Shown here one piece after another: positions 37,122 to 44,956 of a DNA stretch of 57,160 nt. The stretch covers positions 1 through 57,160 of the forward strand of contig JAVEDE010000020.1 of NCBI GenBank assembly GCA_030841105.1, given 5' to 3'. This DNA is from Pyrinomonadaceae bacterium (GTDB lineage Bacteria; Acidobacteriota; Blastocatellia; Pyrinomonadales; Pyrinomonadaceae). A program made the translations under genes and the position numbers. The notes under the pieces are model-generated. The model searched no databases. It was not told where the DNA came from and worked only from the letters and a program-made list of their open reading frames with translations. Positions within the stretch are counted from its first letter, which is position 1; each line of letters begins with the position of its first letter.

Positions 37122-37691
37122 ATGCTAATCGTCGGGCTGGGCAATCCGGGCGCGCAGTATGAGTTGACGCGCCACAACCTCGGCTTCATGGTCGTGGATT
37201 TGTTGGCGCGCGAGACGGGGCGCGACGTGAAGCGCGCGGAGTGTCGCGCGCTCGTCGGACGCGCAGAGATCGAAGGCCGCACGGTCGAACTCGTCAAGCC
37301 GCAGACTTACATGAATTTGAGCGGCGAGTCGGTGCAGTGTCTGCTGCGCAAACGCGAGTTGAAAGCGGCGGCTGATCTCTTCGTCATCAGCGACGACCTC
37401 GCGCTCCCGTTCGGCACGCTACGTTTGAGGGCGCGCGGTTCAAGCGGCGGCCACAACGGTTTGAAAAGCATCATCGCACAGACGGGCACGGACGAATTCG
37501 CCCGCCTGCGCATCGGGATTCAACCGGAACACCCGCTCAACGACACGGCGCGATACGTCCTCGAACGTTTCCCTTCGGGGGCGCGCGGCGAGTTGGAGAA
37601 AGTTTTAGAGCGGAGCGCCGAAGCGATCCGCGCCGTCCTCCGCGACGGCATTGACAAAGCGATGGCAACTTACAACAACAGTGACAAGTGA
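37122..37691 (+). CDS. pth: Peptidyl-tRNA hydrolase
   Basis: A 189-residue enzyme that recycles peptidyl-tRNA. Motifs are LIVGLGNPGAQYELTRHNLGFMVVD with the catalytic His, LVKPQTYMNLSGESV and GGHNGLKSII. The ending NNSDK and the TGA stop are specified by the first units of the next heptamer repeat. No ribosome site is visible because the preceding repeat arm occupies that position. Confidence 0.97.
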   Translation: MLIVGLGNPGAQYELTRHNLGFMVVDLLARETGRDVKRAECRALVGRAEIEGRTVELVKPQTYMNLSGESVQCLLRKRELKAAADLFVISDDLALPFGTLRLRARGSSGGHNGLKSIIAQTGTDEFARLRIGIQPEHPLNDTARYVLERFPSGARGELEKVLERSAEAIRAVLRDGIDKAMATYNNSDK

Positions 37692-37762
37692 CGGGTGACA
37701 AGTGACAAGATAAAACGCTTCTCGATCTAACTTGTCACTTGTCACCCGTCACTTGTCACTGT
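37678..37762 (+). repeat. Perfect 32-bp heptamer-repeat hairpin, GTGACAA type (pth-rpsF)
   Basis: The arms at 37678-37709 and 37731-37762 are exact inverted copies, with a 21-base AT-rich loop. This is the most regular element of the set. The pth stop codon lies inside the 5' arm. Confidence 0.97.
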
Positions 37763-37822
37763 CCTTTTCCTTCTTGCTTCGGCCACGAGGCCGAGGCTAG
37801 ACATCCATAAGGAGGATGCATT

Positions 37823-38305
37823 TTGGCTGAGAAGAGAATTTACGAAGTGGTCTTCATCATAGACCCGGCGACGGGCGAAGAAGACTCGACCCGCCTCGTC
37901 GAAAACCTGCAAAAAATCGTCACCGATCAGGGCGGCGCGATCACCAAATCCGAGAGCATGGGGCGCAGGCAGTTGGCCTACCGCATCGGGCGCAACACCG
38001 AAGGCCATTTCATGCTGTTCGAGATCGAAGGCACGGGCGGCGAGATCGCCGAACTCGAACGCCGCATGCGCGTCAGCGATCAAGTGATGCGTTACCTCAC
38101 CGTGCGCGTGGACGAAGATCGTCGCCGCGCCGACAAGTTTAAAGACCGCCGCATCCGCAAGGCGAGCAAACGCCCTGAGAAGGGAAGCGGGGGACGCGCC
38201 GGTGGTGGCGGCGGCAACTTTGCCGCATCGTCCGCCGCACCCGCTGCTGTTGCTGTTGCTGCTGCCCCTGTCGCGGTCGCCGACGAAGAGGACGCCGGAG
38301 CGTAG
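37823..38305 (+). CDS. rpsF: Ribosomal protein bS6, extended
   Basis: A 160-residue protein. The first 100 residues are a normal bS6 (MAEKRIYEVVFIIDP, LAYRIGRNTEGHFMLFEIEG, VMRYLTVRVDED). A basic segment and a Gly/Ala/Val-rich tail of about 45 residues follow. The start is TTG at 37823, set by AAGGAGGA at 37809-37816; an ATG overlapping that site is out of frame. bS6 and bS18 bind each other on the small subunit and are encoded as neighbours here. No ssb gene lies between them, unlike in many bacteria. Confidence 0.96.
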   Translation: MAEKRIYEVVFIIDPATGEEDSTRLVENLQKIVTDQGGAITKSESMGRRQLAYRIGRNTEGHFMLFEIEGTGGEIAELERRMRVSDQVMRYLTVRVDEDRRRADKFKDRRIRKASKRPEKGSGGRAGGGGGNFAASSAAPAAVAVAAAPVAVADEEDAGA

Positions 38306-38466
38306 AGCGCGCGTTTGTCGCGCCGCCCTTCGTCGGGCGGGCGTCTAAAATCATCCGCGACCCTGTTGGCGCGCCTTGCGAGTGGAATGCTCGCGTCGAG
38401 AGTCGCTACCGGCGGGCGAGTCGCCCAACCGGCCGAGCAGGCCGGGAAGTTTGAAAGAGGAAAATT

Positions 38467-38814
38467 ATGTCGAGAAATTTTGATCGTGATCGGGAACGTG
38501 ATTTCGGAAATGACGACGACCGCGGTGGCGGCGGTCGCTTCGGCGGCGGCGACAGGGGCGGCGGCGGTGGGCGCGGCGGCCCGGGCGGCGGGCGCGGCAG
38601 ATTCCGTCGGCGCAAAGTGTGCCGCTTCTGTCTGGACAAAGTTGACATCATTGATTTCAAGGACGTGAAGTTGCTGACGAACTACATCCCCGAACGCAGC
38701 AAGGTTTTGCCGCGTCGCATTTCGGGGTCGTGCGCGCCGCACCAACGCATGCTGGCCGAGGCCATCAAACGCGCGCGCAACATCGCGCTCTTACCCTACG
38801 CCGCCGACTCGTAA
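38467..38814 (+). CDS. rpsR: Ribosomal protein bS18 with RGG-like N-terminal extension
   Basis: A 115-residue bS18. The conserved part starts near residue 47 ([48 protein letters not shown]) and carries cysteines and a histidine in a zinc-ribbon-like pattern. The first 46 residues are Arg, Asp and mainly Gly ([16 protein letters not shown]), resembling RGG-box RNA-binding tails. Normal bS18 is about 75 residues. GAGGAAAATT precedes the ATG. Confidence 0.95.
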   Translation: MSRNFDRDRERDFGNDDDRGGGGRFGGGDRGGGGGRGGPGGGRGRFRRRKVCRFCLDKVDIIDFKDVKLLTNYIPERSKVLPRRISGSCAPHQRMLAEAIKRARNIALLPYAADS

Positions 38815-38835
38815 AAAGGAGGGACTAAATAGATC

Positions 38836-39405
38836 ATGGCAAACACACAAGTCCTCTTGCGTGAAGATATTGATAACCTGGGCGCGCGCGGCGAGATCGT
38901 CAAAGTCCGCGCGGGCTACGCGCGCAACTACCTGCTGCCGCGCAAACTCGCCGTACAGGCCACGGCCTCGAACGTCAAGCAGATCGAGCAGGAGCGCGCC
39001 GCGCTGATGCGTAAGGAAGCTACCGAGCGCGGCGCGGCCGAAGCGCAGGCCACGCAGATGAACTCGCTGCGCCTCGACTTCGAGCGCAAGGTCGGCGAAC
39101 ACGGCATGCTCTACGGCTCGGTCACTTCGATGGACATTCAGGAAGCCCTCAGAGAGAAGGGCTACGAGTTTGACCGTCGCCGCATCCACCTCGCCGAAGC
39201 GATCAAGGAGACGGGTGAGTTCTCGGTGCGCGTGCGCCTGCACCGCGAAGTGAACGTGGACATCCCCGTCGTCGTCACGGCCGAAGGCGGCGCGGCCGCC
39301 ACGGAAGCCACGGCCACGACCGGCACGGACGGCGCGACTGCGGACGCTTCGACCGATGCTTCAACTGACGCTTCGACGGAAGCGACGGGCGACGCGGGCG
39401 AGTAA
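38836..39405 (+). CDS. rplI: Ribosomal protein bL9 with acidic repeat tail
   Basis: A 189-residue bL9. The N-terminal rRNA-binding domain shows VLLREDIDNLGARGEIVKVRAGYARNYLLPRKLA; the long helix and C-terminal domain follow to about residue 152. The last 35 residues are an Ala/Thr/Asp/Ser tail with the repeat ASTD-ASTD-ASTE, absent from standard bL9. AAAGGAGGG lies about a dozen bases upstream of the ATG. The operon ends with the hairpin at 39416. Confidence 0.96.
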   Translation: MANTQVLLREDIDNLGARGEIVKVRAGYARNYLLPRKLAVQATASNVKQIEQERAALMRKEATERGAAEAQATQMNSLRLDFERKVGEHGMLYGSVTSMDIQEALREKGYEFDRRRIHLAEAIKETGEFSVRVRLHREVNVDIPVVVTAEGGAAATEATATTGTDGATADASTDASTDASTEATGDAGE

Positions 39406-39415
39406 AATCAAACAA

Positions 39416-39454
39416 AAAGCGGGCGCGACAACTAAACATTGTCGCGCCCGCTTT
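39416..39454 (+). terminator. Perfect 16-bp hairpin ending the ribosomal operon
   Basis: AAAGCGGGCGCGACAA pairs exactly with TTGTCGCGCCCGCTTT across a seven-base loop, 11 bases after rplI. Only a short T-run is contained in the stem end. Confidence 0.8.
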
Positions 39455-39577
39455 GGCTATAGTATGCTGTCGGCGCGCGGCTCTCGGCGGATGTGATTTT
39501 GCCGGGAGCGTTCAAGCGCCGACAGCAGTTTTTTTTCCCGATCTTCCCTCTGACTTCCGAAACTTCCGAGTCTCCCG

Positions 39578-40942
39578 ATGGTCAAAAATTTCGCTTCCGA
39601 TTCGACGCGCGATCAGATGCTCGAACGCCCGCTGCCGCACAGCGCGGACGCCGAGCGCGCCATCCTTGGGGCTATCGTCCTCGACAACGGCCTCGTCAAT
39701 CAGGCCATCGAACTGCTGCGCCCCGACGACTTCTACGTCCGCGCGCACCAGCACCTCTTCCGCGCCATGATCTCGATGAGCGAGCGCGGCGCGGAGATCA
39801 ACCCGATCCTCCTCGGCGAAGAACTCCGCCGCGACGGCGCGCTCGAACAGGTCGGCGGCATCGCCTTCATTTCCGAACTCACCTACGGCCTGCCGCACTT
39901 CACGAACCTCGCGCACTACGCCAAGGTCGTCAAAGACAAGTCCATGCTGCGGCAACTCGTCAAGGTCGCCAACAAGATCACGAGCGAGGCACTCGAAGAA
40001 GAGGACGAGGCGACGCTCATCCTCGACCACGCCGAGCAGATGATCTTCGCGCTGGCCGACGAGCGCACGCGACAGGGGTTCGCGCACGTCAAGCCGGTCG
40101 CCGATGCGATTCTCGAAAAGGTGCAGGAACTCGGCGGCCGCGGCGTCGCCCTGACCGGACTCACCACCGGCTTCACCGAACTCGACAAACTAACTTCCGG
40201 CCTCCAACCGTCCGACTTGATCATCGTCGCCGCGCGCCCCTCGATGGGCAAGACTTCGCTCTGCCTGACGCTCGCGCAGAACGCGGCGATTCAGGCCAAC
40301 GCCGTCGTCGGCGTCTTCTCGCTGGAAATGTCGAAAGAGTCGCTGGTGATGCGCATGCTCTGTTCCGAGGGGCATGTGGACGCGCATCGCTTCCGCGCCG
40401 GTTTCCTGTCGCGCGACGAATGGGCGCGGCTCGCGGGCGCGCTCGGCACGCTCTCGGAGACGAAGATTTTCATAGACGACACGCCGGGCATCTCCGTCCT
40501 TGAGATGCGTGCGAAGGCGCGCCGACTGGCGGCGGAACAGAAGCGGCTCGATCTGATCATCGTTGACTACTTGCAGTTGATGTCCGGCTCGTCGCGGCGT
40601 TCCGAGTCGCGGCAGCAAGAGGTGTCGCAAATCTCGCGCGAGTTGAAGGGGCTGGCGAAGGAGTTGAACGTGCCGCTCGTCGCGCTCTCGCAACTCTCGC
40701 GCGCACCCGAAGCGCGCACGGATCACAGGCCGCAACTCTCGGACTTGCGCGAGTCGGGCGCGATCGAGCAGGACGCCGACGTGGTGGCCTTCATCTATCG
40801 CGAGGAGCAGTACAACCGCACGGAGGAGAACGCAGGGATCGCCGAAGTCATCGTCGCCAAGCAGCGCAACGGCCCGACCGACACCGTGCAGTTGGCCTTC
40901 CTCAAAGAGTTCACGCGCTTCGAGAACATGTGGAAAGAGTAG
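39578..40942 (+). CDS. dnaB: Replicative DNA helicase
   Basis: A 454-residue hexameric helicase that unwinds DNA at the replication fork. The N-terminal domain begins [18 protein letters not shown]. The RecA-like C-terminal domain has Walker [13 protein letters not shown], Walker [11 protein letters not shown] and the sensor region [11 protein letters not shown]. No intein interrupts it. Position after rplI is the conserved order in many phyla. Confidence 0.97.
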   Translation: MVKNFASDSTRDQMLERPLPHSADAERAILGAIVLDNGLVNQAIELLRPDDFYVRAHQHLFRAMISMSERGAEINPILLGEELRRDGALEQVGGIAFISELTYGLPHFTNLAHYAKVVKDKSMLRQLVKVANKITSEALEEEDEATLILDHAEQMIFALADERTRQGFAHVKPVADAILEKVQELGGRGVALTGLTTGFTELDKLTSGLQPSDLIIVAARPSMGKTSLCLTLAQNAAIQANAVVGVFSLEMSKESLVMRMLCSEGHVDAHRFRAGFLSRDEWARLAGALGTLSETKIFIDDTPGISVLEMRAKARRLAAEQKRLDLIIVDYLQLMSGSSRRSESRQQEVSQISRELKGLAKELNVPLVALSQLSRAPEARTDHRPQLSDLRESGAIEQDADVVAFIYREEQYNRTEENAGIAEVIVAKQRNGPTDTVQLAFLKEFTRFENMWKE

Positions 40943-41036
40943 GGCGAACGTAAGCGAGCGGATGTGAAATTTTTGTCCCGTGGCGACGTTTGAATGTTCG
41001 ATTCAGACGCCCCCGCGGGACTTCGCTTTGTGAATC

Positions 41037-42263
41037 ATGTCGGAGCAAGACCAGACGCAACAGACTGAGGTTGACAACGACGCGCAGGGCGATGCGGGCA
41101 CGCGCGTCGCGCGCCCGACGTGGGCTGAGATTGACCTGGACGCGCTGGCAGCGAACTTCCACGCGGTGCGCCGACGCGTCGGTAGTGAAGTTAAAGTGAT
41201 GGCCGTCGTGAAGGCCGACGCTTACGGGCACGGCGCGGCCGGGTGCGCGCGGCGTCTGGCGGCGGAGGGCGCGGATTGGTTCGGCGTCGCGCTGCCGGAA
41301 GAGGGCTTCGAGTTGCGCGCGGCAGGGATCAAGCAGCCGATACTCTGTCTCGAAGGATTCTGGGAGGGGCAGGCGGGCGCGCTCGTCAAACAACAACTCA
41401 CGCCCGTCGTCTACCGGCTCGACATGGCGGAGGCGTTCGATGCGGCGGCTCGCGCGGCGGGAGTCGTGGCCGACGTGCACGTCAAAATTGACACGGGGAT
41501 GGGTCGGCTCGGCGTGCGCCACGAAGCGGCTGCGGAGTTTGCGCGCGCCTTGAAGAGATTCACGCGCCTGCGCGTGGACGGTTTGATGACGCACTTCGCT
41601 TCGGCCGACGAGGCGGCGCGCGACGCGTTCACGGAGGAACAGGCGGCGCGCTTTCGCGCGGCGCGCGAAGCCTTTCACGCGGCGGGGCACGCGCCCACCT
41701 TCGTTGACATGGCGAACTCGGCGGCCACCTTCGCACACCCCTCGACGCGCGGCAACATGGTGCGACCGGGCGGCGTGCTCTACGGTCTCTGGCGCGACGT
41801 GCTGCGGCCGGAAGACAACTTGCCGGAGTTTCGCCCGGTGATGAACGTGCGTTCGCGGATCATCCTGTTGAAGTGGATCGGAGCGGGCGAGACGCTCGGT
41901 TACGGCTGCACGTTCACGGCGACACGGCCGACGCTCGTCGCCACCATCCCCATCGGTTATCACGACGGCTACGCGCGCGCCCTCTCGAACCGCGGGCGAG
42001 TCGTCGTGCGCGGCCGCTTCGCCCCGGTCGTCGGCCGCATCTCGATGGACTTGACGCTGCTCGACGTGACGGACGTGCCCGGCGTCGAACACGGAGATCA
42101 AGTGACGCTCGTCGGGGCGGACGGCGAACTCTCCGTGCCCGCCGAAGACCTCGCCCGAATCGCGGGCACGATCTCTTACGAGATCACTTGCGGCATCAGC
42201 GCGCGCGTGCCGAGAAGATTTATAGAAGAAGGGGAAGGGGGAAAGGGGAAGGGGGAAAGGTAA
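41037..42263 (+). CDS. alr: Alanine racemase
   Basis: A 408-residue PLP enzyme making D-alanine for peptidoglycan. The PLP lysine is in VVKADAYGHG and the second catalytic Tyr is in LGYGCTF; RISMD is also present. About 24 extra polar residues precede the domain. The C-terminal residues GEGGKGKGER and the TAA stop come from a heptamer repeat arm and match the end of fmt exactly. Confidence 0.96.
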   Translation: MSEQDQTQQTEVDNDAQGDAGTRVARPTWAEIDLDALAANFHAVRRRVGSEVKVMAVVKADAYGHGAAGCARRLAAEGADWFGVALPEEGFELRAAGIKQPILCLEGFWEGQAGALVKQQLTPVVYRLDMAEAFDAAARAAGVVADVHVKIDTGMGRLGVRHEAAAEFARALKRFTRLRVDGLMTHFASADEAARDAFTEEQAARFRAAREAFHAAGHAPTFVDMANSAATFAHPSTRGNMVRPGGVLYGLWRDVLRPEDNLPEFRPVMNVRSRIILLKWIGAGETLGYGCTFTATRPTLVATIPIGYHDGYARALSNRGRVVVRGRFAPVVGRISMDLTLLDVTDVPGVEHGDQVTLVGADGELSVPAEDLARIAGTISYEITCGISARVPRRFIEEGEGGKGKGER

Positions 42264-42337
42264 GAGCAAAAGCGTCTATCTTGGCAAACGGACGCGCTGC
42301 TTCCACCTTTTCCCTTTACCCCTTCCCCTTTCCCCTT
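42231..42337 (+). repeat. Heptamer-repeat hairpin, GGGGAAA type (after alr)
   Basis: The 5' arm (42231-42260) shares a 30-base identical stretch with the element after fmt, including the stop codon. The 3' arm lies at 42303-42337. The next gene is convergent, so the element is not tied to a downstream start here. Confidence 0.92.
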
Positions 42338-42395
42338 AATCGTTCCTTCCTGCCGGTTGTGCTGTGTGCTCTCCGAAGTCTCCTTTCTGTGTAGT

Positions 42396-43226
42396 TTATT
42401 GAAGCATGAAGTTGTAGGTGATCACGCCGGACACTTTGACGGGCTGGCCGGAGATCGAGGTCGGCGTGAAGCGCGCCTGATAGGCGGCCTGTTGCGCGGC
42501 CATGCGCAGGAGCGGGTGGCCGCTCGTCGCCTGCGCCGTCACGACGCGGCCTTGCTCGTCAACCAGTATCTCGACCGTGACCGGCCCTTGCACGCGCGCC
42601 TGCTTGGCGAGCATCGGGTAAGGGGGCGCGGGCTTTGTGACGATCTTGCTGCTGATGACGCTGCTCGAAACTCGGATCTGCTCGCGCGGTTTTAAGGGCG
42701 CGGGCGTCGGCGTCGGAGCCGCAGGCGGCAGCGGATCATCCGCAGGCGAGACCGGCACGACGACCGGGTGACGATTCGTGTTGTTGCCATAGGGCACTCC
42801 TGTCGGCGCGTTCAAGCCGCCGCCGCCGGACAGCGGCGTCACGTCGCGGTCGGTGATGACGTAAGGCACGTTGTTGCGCGGTATTTCGGCCGTGCGGTTG
42901 CGCTCGGTTGAGATGGTGTCGGGCGGCCGCGTGTTGTCGAGCAGCGGCGCGATGGCGGCGGTGCGTTGGATGAGTTCGTTCGGGCGACGCGCGCCGCCCG
43001 CGGGCTGCGGTCGGTCGGGCGCGCGCGCCTCGGCGGGCGGGAGCGGAAGCAAGACCGCGTAGAGTTCGAGATTCTGTTGGCCGAGGTGCGAGTCGTAGGC
43101 GTAGACGCTCGCCACGCCGACGCACGCCAGCAGTAGGCCGTAGAGGCCGAGCGTGCCGAGAAAGAAACGCCCGCGGCGCGCCATATCTTTTTTGTGTGAA
43201 CCGGATTCGATTAAGTGTGTGAACAT
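42396..43226 (-). CDS. tonB: TonB-family energy transducer
   Basis: A 276-residue protein. A single N-terminal membrane helix lies at about residues 21-45 (FFLGTLGLYGLLLACVGVASVYAY). A Pro-rich periplasmic spacer follows, then a TonB C-terminal domain from about residue 195 (PPYPMLAKQARVQGPVTVEILVDEQGRV ... RFTPTSISGQPVKVSGVITYNF). TonB transmits the proton-motive force to receptors such as the one at 13866. The first ATG is supported by GAGAGGA upstream. No exbB or exbD is adjacent. It is divergent from the ferritin-like gene. Confidence 0.88.
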   Translation of the reverse strand: MFTHLIESGSHKKDMARRGRFFLGTLGLYGLLLACVGVASVYAYDSHLGQQNLELYAVLLPLPPAEARAPDRPQPAGGARRPNELIQRTAAIAPLLDNTRPPDTISTERNRTAEIPRNNVPYVITDRDVTPLSGGGGLNAPTGVPYGNNTNRHPVVVPVSPADDPLPPAAPTPTPAPLKPREQIRVSSSVISSKIVTKPAPPYPMLAKQARVQGPVTVEILVDEQGRVVTAQATSGHPLLRMAAQQAAYQARFTPTSISGQPVKVSGVITYNFMLQ

Positions 43227-43405
43227 AACTTTTCGTCCTCTCTCTGTGTCGGTGCCGACGGGTCGAGGAGCGGACTCGTTAAGGTTAGACCCCGCCCGCG
43301 CGCATCTTGTTCCCGGCGCAGTTCCCGGCTTTAGACTTTGGCTCGCGGGCTGGGGTAGGATGTGGCGAACTTTTCAGTCCCGCACTTTCAGGAGGAAAAA
43401 ACCGA

Positions 43406-43717
43406 GTGGCAACGAGCGCAGAGTGGCATGAGAGTTACGAAAAGATGAGCGAGCGGACGTTGAATTTTTCGCGCGCCGTCAAATCCGTGCAGGAGGAGTT
43501 GGAGGCGGTTGACTGGTACAACCAGCGCGCCGAAGTGACGACCGACGACCAACTGCGCCGCATCCTCGAACACAACCGCGACGAAGAGATCGAGCACGCC
43601 ATGATGGCGCTCGAATACCTGCGCCGCATGAGTCCCGTCTTCGACAAGCACATGCGCACCTATCTCTTCACCGAAGGCGACATCCTCGAAATAGAGGAGA
43701 AGGCCGAAGACCACTGA
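43406..43717 (+). CDS. Encapsulated-ferritin-like (EncFtn) protein without adjacent shell gene
   Basis: A 103-residue two-helix ferritin-like protein. SVQEELEAVDWYNQRAEVTTD, HNRDEEIEHAMMALEYLRR and RTYLFTEG match the EncFtn family, whose annular decamer oxidises iron for storage inside encapsulin shells. The ferroxidase ligands known for the Rhodospirillum protein (Glu32, Glu62, His65) correspond to Glu31, Glu61 and His64. GTG at 43406 is chosen because AGGAGG precedes it and the length then fits. No encapsulin shell gene is nearby, and the C-terminus (EIEEKAEDH) lacks a recognisable shell-targeting peptide. Confidence 0.9.
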   Translation: MATSAEWHESYEKMSERTLNFSRAVKSVQEELEAVDWYNQRAEVTTDDQLRRILEHNRDEEIEHAMMALEYLRRMSPVFDKHMRTYLFTEGDILEIEEKAEDH

Positions 43718-43772
43718 CGCCTGCGGAGACAGCGCGCGACGCCTTCACGTTTCGCGCGCGGGGAGAGACGAC

Positions 43773-44135
43773 ATGAGCGACGACCGGATCACCATTTACG
43801 AGAAGCCGACTTGAAGCACGTGCCGCGAGGCCGACCGCCTGCTCCGTGAGAGCGGCATCCCGTTCGAGAAGGTGAACTACATCAACGCGCCGCCCGGCGA
43901 AAAGAAGTTGCGCGAACTCGTCGCCAAGCTGCGGGTCGCGCCGCGCGATCTGATCCGCACGAAAGAGCCGCTCTACCGCGAGTTGAATCCCGACCGGCGC
44001 GAACTGTCGGACGACGAAGCCGTCGCCCTGCTCGTCGCGCACCCCGAACTCATGCAACGCCCCATCGCCGAACGCGGCGCGCGCGCCGTCGTCTGCCGCC
44101 CGTTGGAGAACCTCAAGACGCTGCTCGGCGATTAG
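43773..44135 (+). CDS. ArsC/Spx-family selenoprotein (in-frame TGA as selenocysteine)
   Basis: A 120-residue thioredoxin-fold protein if the TGA at 43812-43814 is read as selenocysteine. The sequence runs ITIYEKPT-U-STCREADRLLRESG, and relatives of the arsenate-reductase family have Cys at this exact place (KPTCxxCR), so the motif is UxxC. Downstream family features are intact: RDLIRTKEPLYREL, LMQRPIAERG and RPLENLKTLL. GGGGAGAG stands before the ATG. A hairpin with SECIS features follows the TGA. Either half alone would be meaningless, and the frame is otherwise undamaged. It is probably a redox enzyme; arsenate need not be the substrate. The alternative is a nonsense mutation or sequencing error. 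Confidence 0.85.
43837..43856 (+). promoter_or_regulatory. Putative bacterial SECIS element
   Basis: The RNA GCC-U-GCUC-CGUGA-GAGC-GGC folds into three pairs, a single bulged U, four pairs and a five-base loop containing GU. The Escherichia coli fdhF element has the same plan, with a bulged U and a GU in the loop. The loop starts 30 bases after the TGA, within the range known for bacterial SECIS elements. Confidence 0.75.
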
Positions 44136-44162
44136 TCTTCCGTTTGCCGCGAGACGAAAACG

Positions 44163-44936
44163 ATGCACGACCTTGCGCACATCGCCGGGAAGTACGACAC
44201 GGACAAGGCCGTCCACACGTCGTACCTGCGCAACTACGAAAACTATTTCGACGGCCTGCGCGCCGACGCGGTGCGCCTGCTCGAACTCGGCATCAAGGAA
44301 GGCGGCTCGCTCTATCTCTGGCGCGATTACTTCGAGCGCGGCCTCGTCATCGGGCTGGACGTTGAGGCTGTCCGGCTCGACGACCCTACCGGAAGAATCC
44401 GCACCTATCAGGGCATGCAGCAGGACACGCAGTTGCTCGACCGCATCGCGCGCGAGAATGCCCCGGACGGCTTCGACATCATCATTGACGACTGCGCGCA
44501 CATCGGCGTCCTCGCCCGCGCGAGTTTCTGGCATCTGTTTGAACGTCATTTGAAGCCCGGCGGCGTCTACGTCATAGAAGACTGGGGCACGGGCTACTGG
44601 GACAGTTGGCTCGACGGAGTTACTTATCGCCGCGGCCGGAAGGAACTGAACCCCGCGCTCTACCGTCTGACACGCATCATCGCGCGCGCGCAGCAGCACA
44701 CGTTCGTCGGCCGCCTCCCGTTGGCCGGTTGGTTGCTGTCGCGCGTGAAGGCACTCGTCGTCGGCGCGCAGTATTGCAGCCACAACTACGGCATGGTCGG
44801 CTTCGTCAAAGAATTGATTGACGAACTCGGCGCGGCCGACATCACACACCCGCAGCGGGGCGTGGGCGCGCCCCGCACATCGAAGTTTCGCGAACTGCGC
44901 ATCTCGCCCAGCCATCTCTTCATCATCAAGTCTTAA
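44163..44936 (+). CDS. SAM-dependent methyltransferase, sugar O-methyltransferase (MycE/TylE)-like
   Basis: A 257-residue class I methyltransferase. The start (HIAGKYDTDKAVHTSYLRNYENYFDGLR) and the SAM motif LLELGIKEGGSLYLWRDYF ... VIGLDV resemble metal-dependent macrolide-sugar O-methyltransferases. DIIIDDCAH likely supplies metal ligands, with a second acidic motif in VIEDWGTGY. Substrate unknown; there is no sugar biosynthesis nearby. It follows the selenoprotein by 27 bases and precedes radA. Confidence 0.75.
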   Translation: MHDLAHIAGKYDTDKAVHTSYLRNYENYFDGLRADAVRLLELGIKEGGSLYLWRDYFERGLVIGLDVEAVRLDDPTGRIRTYQGMQQDTQLLDRIARENAPDGFDIIIDDCAHIGVLARASFWHLFERHLKPGGVYVIEDWGTGYWDSWLDGVTYRRGRKELNPALYRLTRIIARAQQHTFVGRLPLAGWLLSRVKALVVGAQYCSHNYGMVGFVKELIDELGAADITHPQRGVGAPRTSKFRELRISPSHLFIIKS

Positions 44937-44956
44937 ACGGGGAAGGAACGCAGGAA

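Noticed and set aside
37801..37822. ATG within the rpsF ribosome site as the start of rpsF
   Set aside because: It is out of frame; the TTG at 37823 follows AAGGAGGA at correct spacing and gives the normal bS6 N-terminus.
43227..43405. Fur box between tonB and the ferritin-like gene
   Set aside because: No stretch resembling the GATAAT-type palindrome is visible.
43307..43717. Longer start for the ferritin-like gene
   Set aside because: The extra residues are low-quality and upstream of a good AGGAGG; the family length fits GTG at 43406.
43872..44135. Reading the ArsC-like gene as a short protein starting at an internal ATG
   Set aside because: It would lack the redox motif and first strand, and the upstream in-frame sequence is clearly family sequence with a ribosome site.
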